The notes under the pieces are model-generated. The model worked only from the letters and a program-made list of their open reading frames with translations, made no database searches and was not told where the DNA came from. Shown here in pieces: positions 38,447-47,898 of a stretch of DNA of 64,000 bases. Within the stretch, counting starts at the first letter, position 1. Each line of letters opens with the position of its first letter. The DNA is taken from contig CP085629.1 of assembly GCA_024704175.1 (NCBI GenBank), positions 5,456,001-5,520,000 on the forward strand, in the 5' to 3' direction. The stretch is from Paenibacillus sp. P25. GTDB taxonomy: Bacteria; Bacillota; Bacilli; Paenibacillales; NBRC-103111. Made by a program: the position numbers and the translations under genes.

Positions 38447-39254
38447 ATGCTGGAAGCGGGTGTTCAAATCTGCGGCTATTCCTACCACTACGAGCATTTT
38501 TATACCGGGTACCGAAACGGCCTCACGAGCTACCTGTTCCGTCTGCAGACGGAAGGCTCCGCCGAGGTCCACTTCCGTGGTGAAATCCGCCGTCTGGAGG
38601 CGGGCGATTTGCTGCTGCTGAGACCCGGGGATGATTACGAGCTTTACGTGGAAGGGGTAAAAGAAGACGAGACGAAGATATCGAGCGGCGATTATTATTT
38701 GTTCTGCGAAGGGCCTTGGATCGAAGCCTGGTGGAGCCGCAGGGCTCGCCCGGCGGTCAGCCGGATCGGGCAGGACGAGAAGCTGCTCGGCTTATGGCGG
38801 CGACTGATTCTCGAGAAGCGCCGCCGCCCCGAGGAGGAGGACCCGGAGCTGACCGGGTACCTGCTGGGCGGGCTGTGCTTGTACCTCGACCGCGCGATCA
38901 CGGAGACGGCCCCCGCCGACCGCTCCGGCTTTACCGCGTCTGCGGCTCAAGCGCTTCATCGAGGAGCATGCCACCTCCACGTTCAAGCTGGAGGAAGCCG
39001 CGCAGTATGCGGGCCTGAGCTTGTCGCGGGCCGTTCACCTGTTCAAGGCGTGCTACGGGAAAACCATGATCCAGTACGCGCTGGAAATCCGGCTGAACGC
39101 CGCACTCGAGCGCATGAAGTACAGCTCCATGACGCTGGAGCAAATCGCGGAGACGTGCGGCTTCGCCAGCTACTCGTACTTCCACCGCGTGTTCCGCGCG
39201 AGGTACGGCGTCTCCCCGGCCCAATACCGCGCTGCGGAAGGCGGGGTAAAATAA
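38447..39254 (+). CDS. AraC-family transcriptional regulator, frameshifted
   Basis: The ATG at 38447 (MLEAGVQICGY) has GGAG nine bases upstream; in-frame starts at 38432/38441 overlap that site. The N-terminal AraC-type cupin (residues ~15-100) includes SAEVHFRGEIRRLEAGDLLLLRPGDDY. The frame changes near 38940. The C-terminal HTH_18 domain (LEEAAQYAGLSLSRAVHLFKACYGKT, then LEQIAETCGFASYSYFHRVFRARYG) follows. About 268 residues. It is transcribed away from the isomerase/Gfo-Idh operon, with roughly 140 bases between starts, and is the likely sugar-responsive activator of that operon. Confidence 0.87.
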
Positions 39255-39278
39255 GCCGGACCGTTCTACGCTTTCATA

Positions 39279-39305
39279 CAAAAAAACGCTGCCCTTCGGC
39301 GGCGT
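39279..39305 (-). terminator. Terminator between araC and merR genes
   Basis: Arms ACGCCGCC and GGCAGCGT (one mismatch) with a GAAG tetraloop, followed on the minus strand by seven T. It closes the alcohol-dehydrogenase/merR transcript and may serve araC from the other side. Confidence 0.75.
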
Positions 39306-39317
39306 CCCTTATCGCTC

Positions 39318-39767
39318 TTATCCGTTCTCCTTCAGCCGTTCCGGCGGCTGGCTCTCCCGCCCCTTCTCCTCCGGCATATCCAGCATGGACGAGTAAAATT
39401 CCTTTTTCTCCTGCGAAGCGGCTTGGACGGCGCGCAGATGCTCCATCTGGCGTTCCAGCTGCTCCATGTGCCGGTCCAGAATTTCAATCCGTTTCCGCAA
39501 AATCGCGTTCTTGTCCTGCTCCGGGTTACCCGGCGTGAGGCGACCGTCCTCGGAGAATGTCGCGATATCCTCCAGGTTCATCCCCGTATGCTTAAGCCCG
39601 TGAACGAAGCGGATGAACCGGAGATCCTCGTCGTTATACCGCCGGATGCCATCCTTCTTGCCGTTCTGGCGGGGCGGGCTCGGCAGAAGGCCGATTTTCT
39701 CGTAATACCGGAGCGTAAAGGCCGATACGCCGGTTAAACGGGCTACTTCACTGATCGAGTACAGCAT
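39318..39767 (-). CDS. MerR-family regulator, AdhR-like
   Basis: AAGGAGG precedes the ATG at 39767. An intact 149-residue protein with the MerR winged helix (YSISEVARLTGVSAFTLRYYEKIGLL), IRRYNDEDLRFIRFVHGLKHTGM and a long coiled-coil helix (ILRKRIEILDRHMEQLERQMEHLR). No metal-site cysteines. It is encoded 21 bases after a zinc-free alcohol dehydrogenase/quinone reductase and shares its transcript, as in the adhR-adhA arrangement of Bacillus that answers reactive aldehydes; the aldehyde response is inference. Confidence 0.92.
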   Translation of the reverse strand: MLYSISEVARLTGVSAFTLRYYEKIGLLPSPPRQNGKKDGIRRYNDEDLRFIRFVHGLKHTGMNLEDIATFSEDGRLTPGNPEQDKNAILRKRIEILDRHMEQLERQMEHLRAVQAASQEKKEFYSSMLDMPEEKGRESQPPERLKENG

Positions 39768-39788
39768 GCGCTTCTCCGCCTCCTTCGT

Positions 39789-40804
39789 TTATTCGCTGAT
39801 CAGCACCACTTTTCCAATCGCCGCCGACTTTTCCAGCAGCTGCTGGGCATGGGCCGCTTCCCGCAAGGGAATCCGGTGTGAAACCAGAGGTCGGATCTTC
39901 CCTTCCCGCAGCAGCGAAAAGACGATCCCCACATCCTCGCGGAACCAGTCCAGTCTTTCTTTTTTCAATCCGGTAATCGTGTACAGGTGAACGGGATGGC
40001 CTTCCTCCGTCGTCGGCCGGGCCATCAGCTCTTTCCATTCGCTGCGCCAGTCTTCCGCATCCCCCTGCTTCAGAATCGATGTATATCCGTAGCAGAGGAA
40101 CCGGCCGCTCGGCCCCAAGGTCCGGTACGAGCGTTCATAGTTCGGGCCGCCGATCGGATCGAAGACGACGTCCATGCCCTCCGGCTCCTGCCGGCGGAGG
40201 ATTTCTACGAAATCTTCATTCCGGTAGTCGATCGGCACGGCGCCGTAGGAAGCGACGAGGTCCTGCTTGGCCGCCGAGGCCGTGCCGTACATGCGGAGCT
40301 TCGCAAGCCGGCCGAGCTCCAGCAGCGCTGTGCCGACGCCGCCGCTGGCGCCGTGAATCAGGACGCGCTCCCCTTCCGACACCTTCGCAATGCGGTGAAG
40401 CATCTGGTAAGCCGATACGTAGTTCAGGATCGCGGCCGCCGCGGGTACCGCGTCAATGCCGTCGGGAACGCGGACGATTTCATCCGGCTTCGCATACACA
40501 TAGGAGGCGTAACCGCCGGTCCCGTTGAAGAAGACGGCGACCTTCTCCCCGGCGAATAATCCTCTGCGCCTTCTCCGACTTCGTCTACCAGCCCAACCGC
40601 ATCGTACCCCGGTGTAAAAGGAGGCGTCGGCGACAAGGGATATTTCCCTTCCCTCCGCATGATATCCGCCAGGGCGACCCCTGCGCTTTGCACCTTCACG
40701 CGGATCTCACCCGGTTCCGGCTTCCTGAGCGGCTCCTCCACCGCTTCCAGCTTTTCCGGCCCGCCGTACCCGGTAACCACCATGCGTGTAATCATATTCA
40801 TCAT
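39789..40804 (-). CDS. MDR-superfamily zinc-independent oxidoreductase (quinone reductase-like), frameshifted
   Basis: AAGGAG lies nine bases before the ATG at 40804. The N-terminal GroES-like domain (MVVTGYGGPEKLEAVEEP, ALADIMRREGKYP, FTPGYDAVGLVDEVG) breaks frame near 40560. It continues as KVAVFFNGTGGYASYVYAKPDEIVRVPDG and the cofactor-binding domain with VLIHGASGGVGTALLELGRLAKL, VDVVFDPIGG-like and KVVLISE at the end. About 338 residues. The catalytic-zinc ligands are absent, which places it with quinone oxidoreductase/medium-chain enoyl-reductase types using NADPH. It is the first gene of an operon with merR. Confidence 0.87.
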
Positions 40805-40843
40805 AAGGCATCTCTCCTTCGTTTGTGAATAAGGGATGCCCGT

Positions 40844-40874
40844 ATTGTATAAGTTAGAGTCAGCTCGAAGTCAA
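40844..40874 (-). promoter_or_regulatory. MerR-type promoter (19-bp spacer) of oxidoreductase-merR operon
   Basis: On the minus strand TTGACT (40874-40869), a 19-base spacer and TACAAT (40849-40844). The spacer contains GAG-CTGA-CTC, the same GAG-N4-CTC core as the promoter at 23391-23421. Confidence 0.8.
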
Positions 40875-40956
40875 GTATAAATTCCCCCAAAAGTGAAGCC
40901 AACCTCTGAAGCCTATTCCGACTACTTTCGGGGGAGCCCCCAAGATACCCCAAGAA

Positions 40957-40987
40957 CAAAAAAGTCTCTCTACCTTAATAGAGAGAC
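40957..40987 (-). terminator. Terminator overlapping end of small gene
   Basis: A perfect 8-bp stem GTCTCTCT/AGAGAGAC with an eight-base loop, followed by six T on the minus strand. The stem overlaps the last codons and stop of the 75-residue gene. Confidence 0.8.
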
Positions 40988-41202
40988 AACGCGAGCGAAT
41001 CGGTTTCATTGTAGGAATGCAGAATGGCTTCACAACCGACGACTTCTATGCTGATGAGCGATTGCAGACATTTTTGCACGGCCCGGCGGCCTGTGGCTAC
41101 TTTCTTGTCCAGCGCATTCTTGAGAAGCGTCAGTGTCTTCTTATTCAAGCTTTCGGCAAATACGGGAATCTGTTTATTTTGAAAGGTCACGAATACTTTC
41201 AT
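40975..41202 (-). CDS. Small protein of unknown function (75 aa)
   Basis: AAAGGGCGG lies upstream of the ATG at 41202 (MKVFVTFQNKQIPV), chosen over the ATG three codons earlier. A soluble, basic 75-residue protein with a Leu/Lys-rich helix (KKTLTLLKNALDKKVATGRRAVQ) and one strand-like stretch ISIEVVGCEAILHSY. A purpose-built terminator at its end supports it as a real gene. No family was recognised. Confidence 0.65.
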   Translation of the reverse strand: MKVFVTFQNKQIPVFAESLNKKTLTLLKNALDKKVATGRRAVQKCLQSLISIEVVGCEAILHSYNETDSLALSLY

Positions 41203-41277
41203 CCGGCACACCGCCCTTTGTTTGATGATTTTGTAAATAGTATAAATTACGGATATTAAAAGAAGCTTAAAATTTTA

Positions 41278-42668
41278 TTACAATTTATGAACAGTTCCCG
41301 AACTTTTCAAAGATTTATAGCTGTTAGGTACGGTCACGCGAAAATGAGACCCGATCCCGATCTCGCTCTCGACCTCGATGGTGCCGTCATGGGCTTCCAC
41401 GAGCGCTTTGGCGATGCTGAGGCCGAGGCCTACCCCGCCGCTGAAGCGGGACCGCGACTTGTCCGCCCGGTACAGGCGGTTGAACACGTACGGCAGGTCC
41501 GCCGGTCCGATGCCGATCCCTGTATCGTGGCAGTAGATAATCGTCGCCTCCGGTCGCCAGTCCACCCCGAGCGTGATCGTGCCTCCGTCGTTCGTATATT
41601 TGACCGCATTGGACACGATATTGGAGACGACCTGAATCATTTTGTCGCGGTCGACCTCCGCGTAGCAGGGCACATTCGGGTTCATGAAGCGCATGCGGAT
41701 CCCTTTGCTCTTGGCCATAGGCTGGAAATTGCGGAATACCTGCTCGGCGAGCTGGATCATATTGACCCGCTTGATATGTACCGTGAACCGCGCGGCCTCG
41801 GCTTCGGACAGCCTCTCCATGTCGGTCATCAGCCGGCTGAGCCGGATCAGCTCGTCGTAGATCTGCTGCAGACCACTCGACATCGACTTCATAAATGCCG
41901 TCGATCATTGCCTCCAGCTGGGACAGCATCGAGGTCATCGGCGTGCGCGGCTCGTGCGTCAGGTCCTCCATGAGGTGATGGCGCCAATCCTCCTGCTTCT
42001 TCAGCTCCATGGACAGCTCGTTCAGCGTCACGGCCAGCTGGCGCACTTCCTCCGGCCCCTTGACCGGCGCCCGCACCTCACGGTCCCCGCCCCGGATCAG
42101 GGCCGCGGTTTCCTTCAGATGATTCCAGTGCACCGACAGCCGCCGCGAGACGATATAGCTGACTACGATGGAAAGCAGCAGACGCTACGCCGAAAAGCAT
42201 AGCGGAACGCCGATCCATCATATTCTCATACGCCAGGAAGCTGGGATCGAGCTTGTCCCTTTTTTTCAGATAAGCCACTTGGAGTACGCCGCGGTTCGAT
42301 CCCTTCGCAATGACGGGGTATTCCTGGATCTTCATCTCCTCCGTATTCCCGATGCGCGGGAACATATCGAACCAGATGGTCTGCCGGTCGCTTCCGTAGC
42401 GGATCAGGATGCCGTAGAGCGTGGCGCGGCGCGTCAGCCAGGAAATCTGCTCGTCCGTATAAGGACCGGTGCCGAGCTCTTCGTTGCGGATGTCGTCGAT
42501 CATTTTATAAGCGTTGACCTTGAGCTGATCCTCCTGGTAGCGCTCGAACACGTCCTGCCAGTTGTAGCTGTAGCCGTAGGCAATGATCGTCAGGATCAGC
42601 AAAAAACAGCCCTGCAGCGTGATGAACAGGATGACATTCGTTCTGCGCAAATAAGCCCACACGTTCAT
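41278..42668 (-). CDS. BaeS-like membrane sensor histidine kinase, two frameshifts
   Basis: The ATG at 42668 directly follows the stop of the response regulator. An N-terminal helix (VILFITLQGCFLLILTIIAYGYSY), an extracellular region of about 120 residues, a second helix damaged by a frame change near 42175, HAMP (LKETAALIRGGDREVRAPVKG), and HisKA with DLTHEPRTPMTSML, where Pro replaces the usual Leu after HE. A second break occurs near 41890. The HATPase domain is intact: NIVSNAVKYTNDGG, DTGIGIGPADLPYVF and GVGLGLSIAKALVEAHDG. About 463 residues. Forms a two-component system with the upstream regulator; signal unknown, envelope stress is a guess from BaeS similarity. Confidence 0.87.
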
Positions 42669-43376
42669 CTATTCCTTCTGGTCCGCCTCTGCGGCAAATT
42701 TGTAGCCGGCCCCCACCATGGTGAGGATGTACTGCGGTTCCTTGGTGTCCTCTTCGATCTTCTTGCGGAGGTTCTTCACATGCGTGTCGATGGAGCGGCT
42801 GTCGCCGTGAAAGCGGTATCCAAGCACCAGATGCGAAAGATCCGTGCGGCTGAAAATCTTGCCCGGTTTCTCCGCGAACACGGTCATCAGCTTGAACTCG
42901 GTCGTCGTCAGGTTGGCGTGCTGGCCGCGGACAAGCAGCGTTTTGCCTTCGAGATCGAGCACCAGCCGGCCCTTGTCGAACGTCAGCACCGACGAGTGCT
43001 GCGGCTCCGGCACAAAGGCCTTGACCCGCCGCAGCAGGGCATGGATCCGCGCGATCACTTCCTTCACGCGAAAAGGCTTGGCGATGTAATCGTCTGCGCC
43101 GAGCTTGAGTCCCTCGATCGTGTCGCTCTCGCGGGATTTGGCCGTCAGCATAATGATCGGCACGATCGACGTCTCCCGGATGGTCCGGCATACTTCCTCA
43201 CCCGGAAGCCCTTCCAGCATCAGATCCAAAATAACCAGCCCGTATTCCCGCTGTCCGAACCAATCGAGCGCTTCCTGTCCGTTCGCCGTGAAATCGACCT
43301 CCCAGCCTTCATTGCGCAGGTAGGCGATCAGTACCTCCCGGATTTTCGGCTCGTCCTCCACCAGCAGCACACGCAT
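42669..43376 (-). CDS. OmpR/PhoB-family response regulator
   Basis: The start at 43376 (MRVLLVEDEPKIREV) follows GGGGGTGG; longer frames upstream have no receiver homology. An intact 235-residue protein. The receiver has acidic pocket EDE at residues 7-9, phospho-acceptor Asp in LVILDLMLEGLPG (about residue 51), Thr/Lys in MLTAKSR and AKPFRVKEV. The C-terminal winged helix has the pattern LTTTEFKLMTVFAEKPGKIFSR, SRSIDTHVKNLRKKIEED and ILTMVGAGYKF. Translation is tightly coupled to the kinase gene. Confidence 0.94.
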   Translation of the reverse strand: MRVLLVEDEPKIREVLIAYLRNEGWEVDFTANGQEALDWFGQREYGLVILDLMLEGLPGEEVCRTIRETSIVPIIMLTAKSRESDTIEGLKLGADDYIAKPFRVKEVIARIHALLRRVKAFVPEPQHSSVLTFDKGRLVLDLEGKTLLVRGQHANLTTTEFKLMTVFAEKPGKIFSRTDLSHLVLGYRFHGDSRSIDTHVKNLRKKIEEDTKEPQYILTMVGAGYKFAAEADQKE

Positions 43377-43600
43377 GCTTGTCCACCCCCGGGCATTCAT
43401 TGTAAGCTTCTTGTTCTTCGCAAGCATAACGCCCATATACTTCCATCATAAAGGGTTTGACCGGTTTGCTCAAGCAAAAATCCGGGAACGGAACCAGGTT
43501 TTTTAACGCTGCGGAAAGTTTAAATCGATAAGCGGACTGCGACTTTCCGTGCCATGAAAAAACGCGCTCCGGCCGGCTCGCCGGGAGGCTTGCCAACGGC

Positions 43601-44849
43601 TCAGGAGCCGAGAAGCTTCACGCCTGCAAGCACGATGCCGATGAGAAAGCCGCAGACCGCGCCGTTGACGCGGATCCACTGCAGATCCTTGCCGATTTTG
43701 TCTTCAAGCAGCGCAATCAGGGTCTCGTTATCGAACTTATTGACGTTCTCGCGGATCAAATGGCCGATCTTGTGGTGGTGCGCTTCGATCAGCTCAGCCA
43801 GCTGCGACTGGATGAACGCCTCCGTGCGGTCCATGAACGCTTCTTCCGAGCGGGCTTTCTGTAAGAGCTCCAGAATAAACGGAATGGCGGTCCGCTCCGC
43901 GAAATTCTCTTCCCGCACGGTCTCCAGCGGCTTGTCCCGCAGATTCTCCAGAAACTTCAGCGCCATGCCGCCTACGTCATACCGCTCGCCCATGGACTGC
44001 AGCCACCCTGCGGCCTGCTCCGCCAGCTCCGGACGGTCCGGGAGGCCTTCCAGCTGGCGGCGAACCTCTCCGAGAAGCGCCAGCCGGTTCGGGTCGAGCG
44101 GCATCCGAAGACTGTCGAGCGAGGTCAAAATAAACCGCTGGATCATCGTGCCCATTTTATCCTCATTCATGAAACCGATAAATGCATTCAGCGCGAACTG
44201 CATGAAGCCGCTCGTCTCCAGCTCTGCCAGCGATCTCATGGCGAGCTCCCCATCTTCCGGACGGTGCTTTCCTGATGGGCCCAGCGCTCCGCGATATCGA
44301 GGGCGGCGTCGAACGTCTTCTCGTCGTATTTGCGTTCCAGCACACCTTCCGTGATCACGGTCAAGGCCTTGCGCACATCCAGCGAGCCCAGCTGACGCAG
44401 CGACTCCTGCTCCAGCATAGCCGCGGCCCGTTCCCACGGGACGGACCGGATCGCATATTCGGCAAGCCCGGCGACGGCCCGCCCCGCATGCTCCGTGGCC
44501 AGCTGGCGCTCCGCGCGTCCAGCACCAGGGGCGCAATCCGTGTATCCGCAAGCTTATTCTTCAGGCTCTGTTTGCTCAGCAGGTCCTGTTCGACTGAGGA
44601 AATCAAGGCATTCGTCACCCGCTCGCGGTTTTTCGGCAGCAGGGCCGTATGGGGAATCGGGATGCCGAGCGGATGGCGGAACAGCGCGGTGACGGCAAAC
44701 CAGTCGGCCAGTCCCCCTACCAGTCCCGCTTCGAAGCCGTTTTGTAAAAATTTCACCCACGGCTGGCCGGACCATGGAATGGTGGCGGCGAAGCCCGCGG
44801 CCATCACGCCGAGCGATACGGCGGCTGTAAATTTCGTGTTTCCGCTCAC
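43601..44849 (-). CDS. DUF445-family membrane-associated protein, frameshifted
   Basis: Start taken as GTG at 44849 (SGNTKFTAAVSLG), with AGAGGGGA upstream. About 416 residues. The N-terminal helix and the segment EAGLVGGLADWFAVTALFRHPLG followed by PIPHTALLPKNRERV are diagnostic for DUF445 (YjiN-like). The frame changes near 44510 and again near 44240. The middle part (VRKALTVITEGVLERKYDEKTFDAALDIAERWA) and the long helical C-terminal part, with a final membrane helix AVCGFLIGIVLAGVKLLGS, lie in other frames. It is anchored at both ends; role unknown, suggested to act at the envelope. Confidence 0.87.
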
Positions 44850-44973
44850 GGGAAATCCCCTCTCATTCATGTTGAAAAAAGTAGATTGGAAAAGTAAGGA
44901 TAAAGTCAGCTTATCCCGCTCCTTCTATCATGACGAATTTTCCTTTTTTATTCAATAACCGATTTCACGGAAG

Positions 44974-45732
44974 CTAATCATTATTGCAGCGACCTTCGCC
45001 TTCGATATGCCCGGAACGTTCGATCTTCGTCTTCAGGTACTTTTCGTTATATTCCGATACGTCGCCCCAGAGCTGCACCCGGCCGGCGACATCAAGGCCC
45101 GCCTGCTTCAGCGCCTCCAGCTTTTTCGGGTTGTTGGTAATCAAGGTCACCGGCTTGGAACGCAGTGTCTTCAGTACGCTGATTGCATCCTGGTAATTCC
45201 GGGCATCGTCGACGAACCCCAGCTTCAGGTTGGCGTCCACGGTATCGTAGCCGTTTTCCTGGAGAATGTAAGCCATGGCTTTGCTGAACAGTCCGATTCC
45301 CCGGCCCTCGTGGTTCGCCAAATAAAACAAGGCGCCCGTGCCGTGCTCGGCGATTTTCTGCATCGACTGCTTGAGCTGGAAGCCGCAGTCGCAGCGCTTG
45401 CTCCCGAAGATGTCGCCCGTATGGCAGATCGAATGCATCCGGATCAGCGCCTCGTCCGCATTCCGGAAATCCCCTTTGACCAGCACGCTGGACTGCTGAT
45501 ACTCGGCCAGATTGGCGGAAGACAGCTTCGCCATGATCCGTTCGAAATCGTGCGTGGCCTCATCGCAGTTGAGCCAGCAGTACCACTGGAACTCCACCGT
45601 TTCATCGTACAGCCGGACGGGCGACCGGATGGGACCGACCAAATAGATCGCTCCCCTGTCGGTAGGGATGTGCTCGATTTTATGCTCCAGGATACGGAGC
45701 ACCTTCGGGTCAAACGTTGTACTTGCCGTCAT
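44974..45732 (-). CDS. ribA: GTP cyclohydrolase II
   Basis: The start at 45732 (MTASTTFDPKVLRI) follows AAAGGAG by eight bases; the longer frame upstream lacks a site. An intact 252-residue single-domain enzyme that opens GTP to the first riboflavin precursor. The zinc and catalytic region is HTGDIFGSKRCDCGFQL (three Cys including C-x-C). The GTP-binding part is NHEGRGIGL, then GFVDDARNYQDAISVL and LITNNPKKLEAL. It lacks the DHBP synthase domain that is fused in many RibBA proteins and stands alone, not in a rib operon. No FMN riboswitch is apparent upstream. Confidence 0.9.
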   Translation of the reverse strand: MTASTTFDPKVLRILEHKIEHIPTDRGAIYLVGPIRSPVRLYDETVEFQWYCWLNCDEATHDFERIMAKLSSANLAEYQQSSVLVKGDFRNADEALIRMHSICHTGDIFGSKRCDCGFQLKQSMQKIAEHGTGALFYLANHEGRGIGLFSKAMAYILQENGYDTVDANLKLGFVDDARNYQDAISVLKTLRSKPVTLITNNPKKLEALKQAGLDVAGRVQLWGDVSEYNEKYLKTKIERSGHIEGEGRCNND

Positions 45733-46185
45733 GGTTGGTGCACTCCTTTGCTTGTTTTTAGCGGGCGTACGCTTGTACCATATTGTTTCCCAAGCTTGGG
45801 AATCCCACCCGAGGCTTTGGAGAAGTTGGTGCGGAAGGGGTGCGCGGCGGGCGGTGTATTTGGTTGTGGTCCTCATCCAGCAAGGCTTCTTGTGACAGAA
45901 GTTGTTGGGTGTCCCCCTCAGACGTACCCCAAGCGGCGGGCGTTCGGTTAACGGATTTTCGAGCCGCTATTGGCCGGAATCAGGAGGTTTTGGGAAAATA
46001 AAAGAGCGAAACTGTTATTTTCGTCAAACCGGCTGTAAACCCGGCAAAATGTAGAGAATATTAAAGATTAACGTCCTGAAAAGTCGTTATTCCGTTGAAG
46101 GAGGGGCTTATTCGGTAGATATAACGCCTGCCCGAACCGTTACCGATTGGCACGGGGATGGGGGGGGATGGCAATGGGCAGAAAA
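45733..46185. other. Gene-free region upstream of ribA
   Basis: About 450 bases without a supported gene. It contains a perfect 16-bp palindrome TTCCCAAGCTTGGGAA (45787-45802), 55 bases before the ribA start. An AT-richer part around 46000-46130 includes a GGAGGGG run but no ORF of note follows it. Confidence 0.5.
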
Positions 46186-46222
46186 AGAAAAAGCCCGCGA
46201 TCAGCCTGGGCTCATCGCGGGC
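46186..46222 (-). terminator. Terminator of second kinase-regulator operon
   Basis: Perfect arms GCCCGCGAT and ATCGCGGGC (46193-46201 and 46214-46222), followed on the minus strand by TTTTTCTTTTT. It lies about 35 bases after the regulator stop. Confidence 0.9.
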
Positions 46223-46256
46223 AAACAAACGGGGCCAGCTTTAAACGACTCCCCCG

Positions 46257-47898
46257 TTACAATGACAGGTGCTTATCCCGGTACTCCTGCGGCGTGAGAC
46301 CGGTGTGCTTCTTGAACACATTGATGAACGAATGCGCCCGCTGGTAGCCGACGCGTGCGGCAATTTCGTAAATTTTGTCCCGGCTGTGGAGCAAGAGATG
46401 GGTCGCCTTGTCCATCCGTACGCGGTAGACGTAATCGCTCAGGTTCTCGCCGGTCTCGAGCTTGTAAATCTTGGACAGGTAGACAGGGTGCAGATAGACG
46501 TGCCCCGAAATCGCCTGCAGCGAAACGTCCTCGGCCAGATGCTGCTCGATAAACTGCTGCACCTGCTGAATGATCCGCTTGCGCGTATCCTTCGCCTCTT
46601 CCTCACTGCCCCGCCGCGACCGCGCGAGCAGGTCGGCCGTCCACTCCTGCAGTTGCTGGAACGAGCGGTACGGCATCCCCTGACGCAGCTTGTCGTAGCC
46701 GCCGCCCGCCAGCTCCGACAGCCGGCGGCCGTTCTTGTGCGCGAGCTGCGCCGCGGCGGACGAGACCGAGAAGAACACCTCGAGCAGGTGTTCCTCGGAC
46801 TCGGAGCCGATGCGGCGCAGCTCCTCGAAGATGCGCGCGGTCCGCTCCTCCAGCGCGTCCCACTGCCCTGCCTCGAGCAGCTGTGCGAGCGTCGGCGGCT
46901 CGTACAGGCTCGACAGCGGCGGCAGCTCCGCCGGCGGCTCGGCTTCGCCGTGCACGGTCAGCAGCGGCTCCGGCTCAGTCGCCGATCCGCCGCCGCAGCG
47001 CCGTCAGCGTGCTGTCGTAGACGGCGAGCAGCTCGTCCGGGAACGTGCCCCATTTGCTGAGCAGAATGGTCACCGTTCCCTTCAGGTACGTGCGGATCGC
47101 CTGCTGCAGTCGGGCCGCTGTCCGTTCCAGCCGGCGCAGCGTCTCCGGCGAGCCAGGACCTCCCGTCTCGCCGGCGGCCGCCTCCTTCAGCACGAAGATC
47201 AAGTACCCGTGCGCGTCCTTCCCGGGCCAGAGCCCAAACTGCGGCGCGAACAGCTCTTCCGCCATGTTGGCGATGGCGTATTCGAGCAGCGCGAGGCTGT
47301 GCGCGTCGTAGCTCGGGAACGGGTCCTCCATGCGCACAAGCATGAGCGCGAACGGCTCGCCGAGCAGCGCCGGCGACTCCAGCATGCGCGACCGGTTCGC
47401 AAGCCCTTCCAGCGCGTAGCGGCGCCCCTGCAGCGACTCGGTCAACAGGTCGCCCCGCGGCTGCGGCAAATTCTCGCGCAGCGTGCGGACGATCCGCTCC
47501 TGCGACAGCACCTGCGCCCACTCCGCCTGGAGCTTCCGCAGTACCCGCTCTACCGCAGCGAGCAGCTCCTCATCCTTCACCGGCTTCAGCAAATAATCCG
47601 CCGTCCCGCGCACCATCGCCTCTTTTGCATAGTCGAAATCGGCGTAGCCCGACAGCAGAATGCAGCGCGTCTTCGGCCATTCCGCCTGGAGCCGGGAAGC
47701 GAGCTCGAGCCCCGTCATGCCGGGCATCCGGATATCGCTCAGTACAATATCGACCGGGTGCTCGGCGAGCAGCTCCAGCGCTTCCAGCGCCGACAAGGCC
47801 TTGTGCACACGGCCGATGCCGATCCGCCCCCACGGCACCAGGCCGGCAAGCCGGTCGACGACATGAGCCTCGTCATCCACGATCAGCGGCTCCGCCAT
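46257..47898 (-). CDS. YesN-type AraC-output response regulator (second), frameshifted
   Basis: GGAGGGGAG precedes the ATG at 47898, which lies inside the end of the kinase gene (26-base overlap). The receiver starts MAEPLIVDDEAHVVDRLAGLVPWG, with phospho-acceptor Asp in VLSDIRMPGMTGLEL and Lys in DYLLKPVKDEE. A long helical middle domain follows. The frame changes near 46975, and the C-terminal AraC domain (DVSLQAISGHVYLHPVYLSKIYKLETG, YEIAARVGYQRAHSFINVFKKHTG) ends KHLSL. About 547 residues. Controls the sugar-transporter operon in which it is encoded, by analogy with YesN. Confidence 0.9.

Noticed and set aside
45733-46185. FMN riboswitch upstream of ribA
   Set aside because: The conserved RFN segments are not present.
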